Positions 34,737 to 45,762 of a stretch of DNA of 64,000 bases are shown here, one piece after another. Positions within the stretch are counted from its first letter, which is position 1, and every line of letters begins with the position of its first letter. The stretch is from Coniochaeta sp. PMI_546. Its lineage: Eukaryota; Ascomycota; Sordariomycetes; Coniochaetales; Coniochaetaceae. Location of the stretch: assembly GCA_021432605.1 (NCBI GenBank), contig MU271143.1, positions 815,277 to 879,276 of the forward strand, in the 5' to 3' direction. The position numbers and the translations under genes were made by a program. The notes under the pieces are model-generated. The model had not been told where the DNA came from, made no database searches, and saw only the letters and a list, made by a program, of their open reading frames with translations.

Positions 34737-35045
34737 CAGCGACAGTGCTGTTACGCCATCGCTGGGAAACGGCGTATTGGGGCTTTGTGGACGGGGCGGC
34801 GACAATGCTTGTACGCTATCGCCGGCCTTCCTATGGGGACTGATACACACAAAAAAAGGAAAGAGGCGGAGGAGTTTTGGTTTTTTTTCCCCAATGATAC
34901 CCCATCCGTGTTTGGATACGCTGTCGTGCCGAGTGTATTTCATGGCTACTCGACGGCAAAAGTGCTTCTACGCCATTGCTGGGACTGCGTGTTGGGACCG
35001 AGACCGGAGCCGGCGACAATGCTGTACCGCTATCGCCGGCTCTGG
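34737..35045. repeat. Array of four related hairpins with covarying stems
   Basis: Four units share a 16-base loop of pattern (C/A)A(A/G)TGCT followed by CGC(C/T)A. Unit A has stem CAGCGA 34737-34742 with TCGCTG 34759-34764. Unit B has CGGCGA 34797-34802 with TCGCCG 34819-34824. Unit C has CGGCAA 34954-34959 with TTGCTG 34976-34981 (one G-T pair). Unit D has CCGGAGCCGGCGA 35004-35016 with TCGCCGGCTCTGG 35033-35045 (one G-T pair). Loop length is identical in all four, and stem bases differ between units while pairing is kept. A resembles C and B resembles D, so an A-B pair of about 90 bp was probably duplicated at a distance of about 215 bp. The function and family are unknown to me. Confidence 0.8.
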
Positions 35046-35229
35046 CTCGTGGGCGTTTACGTTTTGGCTTTTTACACATGTACCTAGATAGACACTGCTA
35101 TCAACTTTTGAGACAACATCTACCGATGGCACGCCTTGGATTGCTGTGGCTTGTTGCTCAGCCACACGTTGTGCCCTCGCGTCCCAAATGGACAGGGGAT
35201 CGACCGCATCGCGATGGAGATGATATCAC

Positions 35230-35706
35230 TCATATGCCGAGCCCTATCGGCACTGCGTCCCTTGGAACCGTTGACCCTTGACCTTGCCGGCGATCGATGC
35301 GTGGACACATCCCTTTGCAGCGCAAAAAACTTGTTTTGTGGCTGACCGGCCAGCCTTGGAAGTGATAGGACATCAGTGACATGTCCAGCCACACGTCACA
35401 GAACTCTGAAAGGTGCCTCGTGATGGCTGGGCGATGCTGCGATTCGTTGAAGCGTTCCTTTCTCTTCATTCGAGATGTTCCCCAGAAGGGATAAGTGTCA
35501 GAACGGAGGCAGTGGAGGATTGGTGATACCATAGTAGTCCAGAGAGCCCTTTGCCACTTGACACTCTTCTTTGTGTAGTCAGTGTTATCCTCATCGGGCT
35601 CTTTGACAAACTCCGCGAATATGCGGTCTGTTGAATTGACTGTGGCTGGGGAAAACCCAAATCTTGGTACAGACGGTTCGCAAGTGTCGTGTTTCACAAT
35701 CGCCAA
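35230..35706 (-). other. Weak open frame, 158 codons, possible gene remnant
   Basis: This minus-strand frame reads partly protein-like (an acidic EFVKEPDEDNTDYTKK segment, then Trp- and Arg-rich sequence) but has no recognised domain. No clear splice partner continues it upstream, where other frames are short and broken. It could be chance, a decayed gene or a lineage-specific gene. Confidence 0.2.
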
Positions 35707-36328
35707 GGACTTTTAGCGTGCTGATGCGGCCCGCCTATCAAACGGAGAGACCTCCGGCACAGGCATCTGCCGTATGACATCACAGGCACTCTGACCGTCG
35801 CGAAATGGTCCGGAAATGAAGCACACTGGATCGAGTTCTGGCACATGATCTGGTAAAGCAACGAAGCGAAGCACACAGGATCCTGTTGGCTACATACCCG
35901 GAGCGCCTTGACGCGTTCCTTGTGGTTGCGAAGCGGTACTTGCCCGGGCGGGTGCCGGTACAGCTCGATACTTTCTTGGCACGCTGCTCACCGACATGGT
36001 TGAAAGACGCGAGAACGTATACCATGAATTGTGCAAGGTCGCTTCCGTGATACGACCCGGGAAGCGTGCCTGCAAACCTGAGGTCGACAAGTCATAGATG
36101 CCCAACCAAGGAAGAAACCCTGACTGGTTTTCATCCAATACTCTTGTTCCATGGATAAATAGTCAAGGCCATCCTGACCTCCCGACCAGATAATCTTTCA
36201 AAATTCCCAACCAGACAGACAAGCTCTATTGTTGACCGATACCAGGCCAATTATCAGCCTCGCCACGGTTCTCCCTCCACCCAGCCACTTTCCCTCACTA
36301 AAAAGTTCACCACCACCAAACCGCAACC

Positions 36329-36897
36329 ATGATCCTCGCCGACCTCATCTCGATGATCCTCCGCCTCGCGGAGCTCGTCTTCGCCGCCATCGTGCTGGGC
36401 ATCACCTCGCACTACCTGCACATCACCCAGGGCGTGTCAGCCTGGGACCAGGGCCGCTTCATCTACACGGACGTCGTGGCCGCCCTGGCGGTGATCCTGG
36501 CCATCATCTGGCTCTTCCCCTTCAGCGGCTCCTTCATCCACTGGCCCGCCGACCTCTTCATCAGCATCGCCTGGTTCGTCTCGTTCGGTCTGCTCGTCAA
36601 CTGGCTGAACGGATCCTGCGGGTAAGTCTGGCTCGATTCCTACGAGAGGTTAAGACCACATCACACGGTATACTGACAAAGGCGAATAGATACGTCTTCA
36701 ACTGGAGCGGCGCCGGCTTCGACGGCGGCTGCAGCGAGTGGAAGGCCGATCTCGCCTTCACCTTCCTGTCGGCCATCTGCTGGCTCGTGTCGGCCCTCCT
36801 GGGCATCTACTGGGTCCACAGGCACACTACTCGCGCCACCCACGCCCCCGCCGACGGCACCTACCGCCGCCGCCGGTGGTATCGCAGCCGTGTCTAA
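36329..36897 (+). CDS. MARVEL-like four-helix membrane protein
   Basis: Predicted 166 aa in two exons, 36329-36621 and 36690-36897 (GTAAGT donor, ACTGAC branch, ATAG acceptor). Four membrane helices are visible: about 5-28, 44-65, 73-92 and 125-147. Polar loops separate them, and a loop with two cysteines (98 and 112) lies before the last helix. The tail is basic (YRRRRWYRSRV). This fits the fungal MARVEL group related to Nce102, which organises plasma-membrane domains (eisosomes/MCC) or takes part in unconventional secretion. The family assignment rests on layout and general likeness, so it is moderately sure. Confidence 0.8.
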
Positions 36898-38691
36898 GCC
36901 GGCTTCGTCCGGTGTGTCACCATGGCTTTGAGTAGGAGGTAGCTCTACGCGGCTGAGCGGCGGTTCGGTCCTTGCCGGGTGGCTCTACCAGGAGGTTGGC
37001 GAGCTGAGTTTGGGTTGAACTGCAAGTTGGACTGTGAGCAAGGTGCTTTTCTGGTTTGAGATAGTGAGAGCTCAGTGACATTGTACGATTGGCAACGATT
37101 GGCACCAGGACTGGGGAGTCTCTTCACGACTGCGATGAATTTGGGACGAAATGATACCCTTACTACCTTCTGTATTCTAATGCGTCAATTGTTAATATTG
37201 CCCTTTTAGGAAGAACGCCTCTGCCGCGATTATGATGATGTGTCGTGAGAGAGCACCTGAAGTTCCTGCTCAGTCCCGACTTCATCTCGGTGTTCTCGCA
37301 GATGCCGACCGGCAACGACCTCTACACGTGTAGCTTGTACCATAGTATATAGTAAGCCAAGCGTGGCAGATGATGCGACTGCTGCAAGTCGGCACTCAAG
37401 CACCGGCACAAACAAGCTGAGCCTACGTGTACGGGCACATAATGTGAAGCTTTTTGATGACGTAGCATTTTATGAGGGCACTGTGTAGGTACGTACAGCG
37501 TTGCGGGGTAAGGCCAGCATTTCAGGGCGGGCAGGGGTAGCTCGCGCCACAGGGGTTCCGGAACTTGCGTCACCAGCCACACATCGCCTCCGAGATCGAC
37601 TTCGCATGACGACGGGAGGTGTTGCGTTATTGCGGCTGTTCTGCAAACTTGGATGTGGCACAGTCGACACTGGATCATGTGCTGATCAGCCACTTGACGA
37701 TTGCTGCTAAAGATATTCGCAATGATCGAGCATTAGCCGAGACCAGTAAGGCGTGCCGAAAGACGTGGGGAGGTCGTGCCTGCTATGGAAACATTCTAGC
37801 GCCAATGACCCGCGGATCCACCTTGCAGCAGCCCTACAACGTCACAGCATTACGAGCAGGGTCCAGTATGACGCCAAACCGCCCGGTTGTGCAGGCTCAA
37901 TAACGGGGGGCCGGTGTGTCTTGCCTCAATGCCAGACCTGCCAGACTCTCGGCCGGCAGGGTTGAAGCTTGGATCTTGGCAGTAGCAAGTTCCACCAGTT
38001 GACCTGATTGACAAGAATTGGCCAAGTACACTACACAAGCCCGCCTGCTCGTCTATACACAGTGCACGTAAAGCCATTGCCTCGTGCCCAATCAGGACTG
38101 CCTGCTAGCGTCACCTGTTGAGATTGGACTGGTACACTACCAGGCAGCCAGGTAGAACTGGGGAGGACGACACGTTGAGCCTCCTTGACGCTAGGCTAAC
38201 GAGTGGCTTGAGAGCGTGGTCTCGGACGGACCTCCAACTCGCAGGTACCTGCGGGTCGCCATGGGATCGGGACCGGAGGTGCAGGGCGAAGCTGACCGTT
38301 CCCCGCTAAACATGACGACATGCAGAGTAAGAGGTTGAGCGCCTCCGTCTCGTGACATGCGGGTTTCCTTGGACACGCATGGGGAAGTTGGAACAGTCAA
38401 TGCCTGCTTGGACGGCTCGGCTTGCGTGCTGGCAGCCATGGCAATCACGAATCTCCGCCTATGATGGCATCTGCGCTGAGACTGCCATGACCCAAAACTC
38501 TATTCACTCCACAAGCTGGATGCAGACAGGTATATAACGAGCCAACACCCTCTGTAACGGCCATCATCTCCTCTCTCATCATCATAACACAACCCTACAA
38601 CCCAAAGCAACCTACACTACAACAGCCACAGACACAACTCAAACTACTTCTTACACTCAACTCATACCAATAAGATACACAACCACACAAC
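36898..38691. other. Spacer with promoter of the DPR-motif gene
   Basis: This is 1.8 kb without a supported gene. The last 160 bases hold a TATA box and a CA-rich leader (repeats of ACA/CACA up to the ATG), typical of strongly expressed stress genes. The rest shows only short frames. Confidence 0.5.
38531..38537 (+). promoter_or_regulatory. TATA box of the DPR-motif gene
   Basis: TATATAA at 155 bp before the ATG at 38692, followed by an unstructured C/A-rich leader. Confidence 0.6.
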
Positions 38692-39971
38692 ATGTCGTCT
38701 ATCATCAACAAGGTCAAGGACGCTCTCCACTCCGACCACAGTGACACCACCCACAACACCTCCACCACCCACGGCACCTCATCAGGCGCTCCCGAGGGCA
38801 CATATGGACCCCACAGCAGCCGCGTCGCCAACGCTGCCGACCCCCGCGTAGACTCTGACCGCGACGGCTCTCACAACGCCGGCGCCCGCACAGCGGGCCA
38901 TGGCGAGTACGGCAGTTCGACCGGCGGCTACGTGCACGGCACCGGTCCCACACACGCTTCCCACAGCACCGGCCTAGAAGCCTCCACAGGCTCTGCCGGA
39001 TTCGGCCAGCACGGCACCCGTGAGGGCGAGCACGGCCCTCACAGCTCCCGTCTCGCCAACGCCGCCGACCCTCGCGTCGACTCGGACCGTGACGGCTCGC
39101 ATAACCTCGGCCGCACTGCTGGTCAGGGCGAGAACTACGGCAGCTCCACGGGAGGCTACGTACACGGCACCGGTCCCACGCACGGCTCCCACAGCACCGG
39201 TCTAGCAGCCTCCACCGGCTCCGCCGGCTTCGGCCAGCACACCTCCGGCGCTCGCGAGGGCGAGTACGGACCCCACAGCTCCCGCCTCGCCAACGCCGCC
39301 GACCCGCGCGTCGACTCCGACCGCGACGGCTCCCACAACCTCGGCGGCAACCAGGGCTACAGCACGGGCCACACCACCGGCACCTCGGGCTTCACCACGG
39401 GCTCAAACGTCGGCACCCGCGAGGGCGAGCACGGTCCCCACAGCTCCCGCACGGCCAACGCCCTCGACCCGCGCGTCGACTCCGACCGCGACGGCTCCCA
39501 CAACCTCGGCGGCAGCCAGGGCTACGGCTCCACGACCCACACAGGCTACAACACCGGCGCCGCCGGCTACGGCTCCTCGACCACCGGCAGCGGTCTAGGC
39601 CACGCCGCCCCCGGCCCGGCCCCCAACACCGCCGGCCCCCACAAGAGCGACATGGTCAACAAGCTTGATCCCCGCGTCGACTCCGACCTCGACGGCAGCA
39701 AGACCGTCGGTGGCAACAAGACCTACCAGTAAGTAAGTTGGTCCGCAGTTCAGTTGTGCCCTGAGAAGCCGAACTAACACCTCTGCCCCTCAGATCTGGT
39801 ACCCACGGCAGCGGCATCGGCCACCGGGACCCCACGGACGCCGCACAGGTGCCCCCGTCGGTCCTGCGTCAGACCATCGGTGACCCCGTCGTCGAGCACG
39901 ACGACCACCACCACGGCCGCGACCGCCGCAACAGCTCTGCTACCCACCAGGAGAGGTATAGCGGAGTGTGA
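38692..39971 (+). CDS. Dehydrin-like stress protein with five DPR motifs
   Basis: Predicted 404 aa in two exons, 38692-39728 and 39794-39971 (GTAAGT donor, CCTCAG acceptor). The motif DPRVDSD occurs at residues 50-56, 126-132, 204-210, 259-265 and 326-332. In the first four copies it lies inside the block GPHSSRxANAxDPRVDSDRDGSHN; the last copy is diverged (GPHKSDMVNKLDPRVDSDLDG). Spacers are Gly/Ser/Thr/His-rich. No signal peptide, hydrophobic segment or catalytic motif is present, so the protein should be very hydrophilic and disordered. DPR-motif proteins in Aspergillus fumigatus (DprA-C) are dehydrin-like and protect against osmotic, oxidative or cold stress and during conidial dormancy. 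A similar protective role is inferred here. The family call is fairly firm, the role less so. Confidence 0.85.
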
Positions 39972-40436
39972 AGGGAATTGTATTTGTATGATTAGGGATT
40001 CAGGGAAACCTGTATGATTAGATGACCTCTTTTTTTGATACTCCCTGACTGAACGGTCACTCAGTCTTATGAATGCAATGACAGATTGTTTGCATGCTGA
40101 ATTGAACTGGTCATGCTGTGATAAATGTGCCATGATATTTCCCGCCTGTGTTGAATGAATCGATGCAATGTGAGGTTGTGCAGCACATGGTCAGTCTCAA
40201 TGCACCTTGAGAGTTCACGTTCTCAGCCAACGATCGGGTGAGATAGTACTCAAGGACTGCAAGTTTTCCACGCCATTGTACGCACCGCTGCTGCAAGGAC
40301 ACTCTGGCCGTATGCCTGATTCCACAGACAGCAGCTGGAACAAGTCAAAAAATGAGGCAAAACAGATGAACCAAGATAATAAGACGATGAACTTCATGTC
40401 CAAGTCGGACGAGAAGGCTGTCCAAGATGATCGGGC
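39972..40436. other. Spacer, no gene seen
   Basis: This is the 3' flank of the DPR-motif gene up to the tRNA gene. It is AT-rich with a T run near 40030; nothing else is supported. Confidence 0.5.
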
Positions 40437-40441
40437 AAAAA
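40437..40441 (-). terminator. RNA polymerase III terminator of tRNA-Gly
   Basis: A run of five T on the minus strand directly after the tRNA discriminator base. Confidence 0.7.
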
Positions 40442-40513
40442 TGCAACCTAGGGGAGTCGAACCCCTGCCTCAACCTTGGAAGGGTTGAATCCTAACCGTT
40501 AGACCAAGGTTGC
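40442..40513 (-). tRNA. tRNA-Gly, anticodon TCC
   Basis: The minus strand folds as a standard 72-base tRNA. The acceptor stem is GCAACCT with AGGTTGC. The A box TGGTCTAACGG is present, the D loop contains AACGGTTA, and the anticodon stem CAACC/GGTTG encloses loop CTTCCAA, so the anticodon is TCC and reads GGA. The T arm is AGGGG-TTCGACT-CCCCT, with B box GGTTCGACTCC. The discriminator is A. No intron interrupts it. Confidence 0.95.
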
Positions 40514-41073
40514 TTGATGATTGGTGGCTAGCTATCCCTGATTATCAGTAACTGGGTGCTGCTCCACCTTTTGCCCGACCTTTCGGACTGTCCGTGTCTG
40601 TCAAGATGGTCATCCACTTCTAGGAGAGCGACGAGTTAGATGACTGATTAACGTATACGCCGATGACAGGAAGACCCATCTTCAGCCTGTGTTGAGTCGG
40701 GTAACGGGTATGCGTTCAGACCGGGGACTGAAGGCCGCAATGAAACTAGTTGAAAACCGGACTCTTCGCGCCGTCTGGAATTGCAGTGAAGCTGCAGGAG
40801 GCTCCAGGGACGCCATTGGAGTGACAAAGTGGGCGCTGCAAATCACTGGCTGACGTTAGAGACAGCCATGCACACTTTCGAAGGCGTCATACCAAGTATC
40901 TTCGGGTCGGCATATCAGAGTTTGACAGTCAACGTATTGGAATTAATTTCTAAATCAAATGGTAAAGCTCAACCCAACGCCTAACCATGCCATCAACCCA
41001 TGCACAAGTCTAACGCTGTCCCTTTTGACCAAGTCCCCCTTTTTCAGCCACGACCCAAGATATATACGTCCGC
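40514..41073. other. Spacer, no gene seen
   Basis: This stretch holds the 5' flank of the tRNA and the 3' flank of the aminotransferase gene, with AT-rich sequence near 40935-40965. Nothing else is supported. Confidence 0.5.
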
Positions 41074-42415
41074 TTACTCCTTCTCCTCGACGACGACGCC
41101 CCACTCGTGCTGCTCGTTGCCGTACATGATGTCCCTCATGAAGCCCTTCAGCTTGGCCGTGTAGGCGCCGCAGTCGTTCTCGCCCGTGGGGATGGCGACG
41201 TCCTTGCCGCGGTGGTGGATCAGCGAGACGGGGCAGACGAAGTACTGCAATCACACATATGTTAGTCCAGAAAATCCAGCAGAGATCCCGAGATGAAGGT
41301 GAGTAGAAACTTACAGCAGTGCCAGCGGCGAAACTCTCGACCAACCGTCCCTCCCGCTCGGCCTCGATGACCTCGTCGATCGTGTACCTCCGCTCCACGA
41401 CTTCGAGCTCGTCGCCCAGCCGCTCCTTGGCGAGCTGGAGGATGCTCCTGCGCGTGACGCCGTCCAGGATCAGCCGGTCGTCCAGCGGCGCCGTGACGAG
41501 CTGCTGCCTCCCCTCCTTGGTCTTCCACACCACAAAGAAGTTGCTCGCGCCGGCCTCGGTGCAGTACCCTTCCTTGCCGTACAGCCACAGGATCTGGTTG
41601 AACCCCCTCTTCCGCGCCTCCTGGGTGGCCAGCAGGCTCGGACCGTAGTTGGCGCCCACCTTGGCGTAGCCGAAGCCGCCGACCCAGGCGCGCACCATGT
41701 CCTCCGGCGAGGTGTGCAGCTTCATGCCTCCGGGCGGGGAGTCCATGCGCGGCATGAAGGAGCAGATGATGTAGAGCATGGCCTCGTGGGGCGCCTGGAC
41801 GCCGAGCTGGGGGGAGGTGCCGATGATGGTGGGGCGGAGGTAGAGGTAGGACCCGGGCCGGGACCGGGGCAGCCACCGGGGCCCGTCGACGGCCATGAGC
41901 GCCAGGAGCAGCCTCTCGAGCTCCTTGGGCGGGAAGGCGGGCAGGGAGATGCGCACGGTGGACATGAGCATGCGGTTGGCGTTGCAGTCGGGCCGGAAGA
42001 GGCGCAGCTTGCCGTCGAAGCCGCGGTAGGCCTTGAGGCCCTCGAAGCACTCGGTGGCGTAGTGCAGCACGGAGGCGGTGGGCATCAGGGTCAGGGGCCC
42101 GTAGGGCTTGAGCTCGGGCGCGGCCCAGCCGGAGCGCGCGGACCAGGTGGCCGTGATCATGTGGTCGGTGCAGACGGTCTCGAGGCCGGAGTTGGCGGTG
42201 GCCTCGTCGGGCACGGGCCGCGGGTTGGAGGTCAGGGTGTAGGTGAGCTTGGAGGCGTCGAGCTCGGCGAGCTGCGCGGGCCGGGACTCGACGTGGCCGT
42301 TCTGGACGTGGCCGTTCTTGGTGGTGAGCTTGGCGTCGACGGCCGAGGCGGTGAGGTCGAGGTCCTGCTTGCCCTCCGGGCCGGAGGTGGTGGGGGTGAT
42401 GACTCCGGGCGCCAT
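41074..42415 (-). CDS. Branched-chain amino acid aminotransferase
   Basis: Predicted 423 aa in two exons, 42415-41315 and 41244-41074 (GTAAGT donor, ACTAAC branch, TGCAG acceptor). This is a fold-IV PLP enzyme that interconverts leucine, isoleucine or valine with their 2-oxo acids. The PLP lysine is Lys252 in GYAKVGANYGPSLL. The LHYATECFEGLKAYRG block (117-132), the RPDCNANRM substrate region (141-149) and EAGASNFFVVW are family signatures. The first 55 residues are polar, without a basic amphipathic presequence, so I expect a cytosolic form and not the mitochondrial one. A TATA box lies 62 bp before the ATG. Fungi often carry several paralogues, so the exact pathway role (synthesis or breakdown) is open. 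Confidence 0.93.
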
Positions 42416-44017
42416 GGTTGTGGTTTGCGGTGGTGGTATTGTTGGGCGAGTGGCGGTAAGTGTACTTGGGACGGTGTTTATATACGCTCCTGGCTGGTGA
42501 TGTGGGCAGAGAGTTGAGAGATACCTTAGGATGACTCAATGGAGAAGATACACGGTGGTCTGAGTGAAAAGTGAAGTCTACGAGGGTGAAGTGAAACAAA
42601 GGAAGGAGCCGCTTGCGAGTTTAAGAGTCACACTCTCCTTAAGAGGGGACTCTTCACTTAGCTCGGCCGGATCGACCATCGATACCGGACCTGAGTGTCG
42701 CTCGGCATCAGGAACGGAGACCTGGCGACTTGGCAGCCAATCGGTCTTTGCAGAGAGCATGCATAGGGCGCGTGGAGCCATTGACACCGGGCATGCGTTT
42801 CGACATGATGTGCGTGTCCGCGCTGGCCCCGTAGAAAACTCGTTCAGATGGGGGGGCGTGGTATACACCCTAAGGTAGTCCTATGCCGGATGTATGCGAC
42901 TCATGTTTTTCTCTGTCATATCTAGAAGCTTTTCTAGCGTTATCGCATGTAGGCCCATGACGCAATGGAAACAACTCGGAGTGCTGGGAGACCACCGACA
43001 GCAATTGAGAATCATGCTCAAGGTCACACACGATCAAACTTTCATCTTTGATAGCGCTGGGTTCCCCCACCCCGCGAGCTGAACCTGATCGACCTGCAGC
43101 AATTGACGAGAAGTTTCCAAGAAAACTCGTAGACGCTGCACTATGTATGAAAAGTTTGCATCCCGCGAGTGCTTTCGCCAGCAATTGGGAACCCTTGAGC
43201 CAATCTTTTCGAGATCCAAGACGGGAAGACAGGGAAGGCCGAGGCGACAAGCCATGGAATGTTCCGAAATTTTTCTGCAAGAGGCGGAATTCACGACGTC
43301 GTGCCATTGGCCCGAAGATAGCCGCAGGTATGCGTCCATTCTCGTCGATACGCTTCGCGCAGTTGACGCAGGAGCGATCCTTTCTTTCTATTGTGTTCCT
43401 GTGACCTGCACTGCTACCGGGATCGTGGGAGATAAGGATGTTGCACCTTCCAATCGTGCGGCTTGCTGGTTCAACTGGTTCTCTTGGCTGGTTTCCAAGC
43501 TCGAGGGACGCTGAACCACCCTTGACCGCCGGCACACGGCTCGGAGAAAGAGGTCAAGTGACTTCATGGCCGTTGCTGTTACCTTCCTTTTACCTAACCT
43601 GAACTCCGGACGTCATGTTACTCTGCCGGTGAAGGAACCGCGAGCTGGCCTCATGGGTGACTTACCGCAGTACAGCAATCGTACTACATGGCACATCTCA
43701 CCTGTACACTTAAGACAGTCCTGCACCGATTTAGAGCCTGTGTACCCGGTGTTGCCAATGCAGGTCGTACACCGGGGGTAAAATCCAGTAAGACTTCAAA
43801 GGTCATATCTTGTGGTCGTCTTCCAGACATGGATCGATGGGAATCCTGAGGAGTCTTGATGCAATGCCGCATTCGCACTGAAGAATGGACTGATGCTGAG
43901 AATGCGGTTGGAGTAAAGCTAGGCCTCGTGAACATCGAATTCGACATGGAGAGAGTCGGAACCGGCCCTGGGAATCTGGTCAGTCGGACACCAGCCGTAC
44001 AAGCAGTCGCTGCTATC
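42416..44017. other. Spacer, no convincing gene
   Basis: This holds the promoter of the aminotransferase gene and then about 1.4 kb without recognisable genes. A 7-bp inverted repeat (AAGAGTC 42623-42629, GACTCTT 42648-42654) lies upstream of the promoter. A 221-codon minus-strand frame (42870-43535) begins without ATG, and its residues look random. Confidence 0.5.
42477..42484 (-). promoter_or_regulatory. TATA box of the aminotransferase gene
   Basis: TATATAAA on the minus strand, 62 bp before the ATG at 42415. The closeness implies a very short leader or a further transcription start inside it. Confidence 0.5.
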
Positions 44018-44083
44018 TAATCACGGCCCTCTAACCACGGCCCTCTAATCATGGCCTTCAATCACGCCCTCTGATCACGGCTC
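44018..44083. repeat. Minisatellite of about 14 bp, five units, overlapping the RCC1 stop
   Basis: Units of the form TAATCACGGCCCTC are at 44018-44031, 44032-44045, 44046-44059, 44060-44071 (12 bp) and 44072-44083 (12 bp, ends CGGCTC). The last unit covers the final codons and stop of the minus-strand RCC1 gene, so the repeat probably grew from the gene's end. Confidence 0.85.
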
Positions 44084-45762
44084 AGCAACCAGACTAAACT
44101 GTCCACCAGCACCAGCCCACGTGAGGACCTTGTCTCTCACAGCCTTCGCCTCGATCTGGCGTGCAACCTCGACATCCTCCTCGTCGCCGTGTCCGAGCTG
44201 TCCCATGAACCCGAATCCCGCGCTGTAGGCCTTCCCCTCCTTAGTGATGAAGATCGTGTGTCCCGACGCACAGCTCGCGTATGCCACCTCGCCAATATGC
44301 GATACAGGAACAGGACGAGTACAGATGCGCGGCTTGCCACTCTCGTCCCGCACGACGAGCGTTTCGTCCGCAAGCTGATCCGCGGTGAACTCGACGCCCA
44401 GCTGCCCGCCGTCGATCCGGCCCCAAACAAAGCACTGTCCGCCGGCCGTGACGGCGACCGAGTGGTGCCCGCCGCCGTCCAGGAGTTCCACGCCCTTGCC
44501 GCCGAGCTGTGACACCTTCGTCGGGTAAGGCAGGCTGCCAGAGTCGCTGGAGGGATCGTAGTTGCCCGCCTCGCCGTAGCTGTTGAGGCCCCACGCCCAG
44601 ACGTGGTCTCCGCCGTCGACGGCGAAGGAGTGGTACGGCCCGGAGGCGATGTACTTGGCCTTGTTCCGCGCGACCTCGACACGCCGGGGCGCGAAGCCGC
44701 TCCTCTCGCGGCCCGGCAGGAGGCGGCGGCCGAGCTGGCGCTGCTCGCCGACGCCCCAGGCCCAGACGTTGCCGCCGGCGTCGAGGGCGAGGGCGTGGTT
44801 GGACCCGCATGCGATCTGCGTGATGTCTTTCAGGCCGGGGAGGAGACGTGGGCGACGCTGCTCCTCGATGAAGTTGCCGGTGCCATCGTAGCAGAATCCA
44901 GGCTTGCCGTCGCTGCTCTGTCACCCTCTGTTAGCGGTCTGCTTTTGGCATCTGGCGGGATGTGCTCTTACCAAGAACGTGCCCCAGCCATACACCGATC
45001 CCGTATTCGTAAGAGCCAGACTGCAGCTGTCGCCCGCGGCAACCTGGACGAGCACCGTTCCCTCCGGGAACGCATCCTGCGGCAGGGCGGTCGGAGTCGA
45101 CTCGAGCGGATTCACGTCGTCGTCCGAATCGTCGTCCGAGTCCTCAGCGTCCATGTCCCGCAGCTTTCCCTCCCAGTGTGTGTCCCTCCCCAATGCACCC
45201 TTATCATTGACACCCCAGGTGACGACCCTGCCATCCTCTGTCAGGGCAACGACATGCATGCCGCCGCAGGCGAGCTGCACGACTCGATAGCCATCGGCAC
45301 TCGCCGGGTCCAGGAACTTGTTGAGCCGGGGGCGAGGAGCGGACTTCTGCTTCGGACCCAGGCCGAGCTCGCCGCAGTCCCCGGTGCCGAAGACGTAGAC
45401 GGTCAGGACCTGCGTGGGGGCCGAGTTGAGGATGCGAGGGGCAGCCGGAGCTCGTGCGGGTCGGGCAGCTCTGGGTGGGCTTTTTGCGACCTGGGCCGCG
45501 AGAGCTGTGACGCGCGTCTTGCGTTGGCGAGGGCCACCGATATCGTCCGCGTCGTCAGCGGCCTTGCGCTTGCGGCTTGGGGCAGAGGCGGCCGTGCTGC
45601 TCGCGGAGGGTTTCTTGGTTGGCGCGTTGCGCGCTGGTCCGGTCGCTGTCTCTGATAGGCCACATGATATCAGAACGTAACACTGAGAACAAACTAGCAT
45701 CTTGGAATGTTATTCTTACTCGTCGACCGGACCTTGCGGCCGGCGATAGCTTTTGCAGGCAT
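44075..45762 (-). CDS. RCC1: RCC1-type Ran guanine nucleotide exchange factor
   Basis: Predicted 521 aa in three exons: 45762-45720, 45651-44972 and 44917-44075; phases agree. It has a basic N-terminus with a likely nuclear signal (SRKRKAAD), then seven RCC1 blade repeats, seen as recurrent VYVFGTGDCGELGLG, VVTWGVNDKGALG, VYGWGTF, VWAWGVGEQRQLG, VWAWGLNSYGEAG, CFVWGRIDGGQLG and GFGFMGQLGHG segments. An acidic insert (DAEDSDDDSDDD) between blades 2 and 3 is common in fungal members (Srm1/Pim1). It loads the GTPase Ran with GTP on chromatin, setting the direction of nuclear transport and spindle assembly. The first exon is only 43 nt, coding 14 residues. Confidence 0.92.

Larger units (their letters stand above)
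34376..36328. other. Repeat-bearing spacer
   Basis: This spacer contains the repeats listed below (34506-34598, 34663-34703, 34737-35045) and a weak minus-strand open frame (35230-35706). No gene with recognisable domains is present. Base composition is lower in GC than the flanking genes. Confidence 0.55.

Noticed and set aside
42870-43535. 221-codon minus-strand frame
   Set aside because: Begins without ATG and has random-looking composition; frames on the opposite strand are similarly open.
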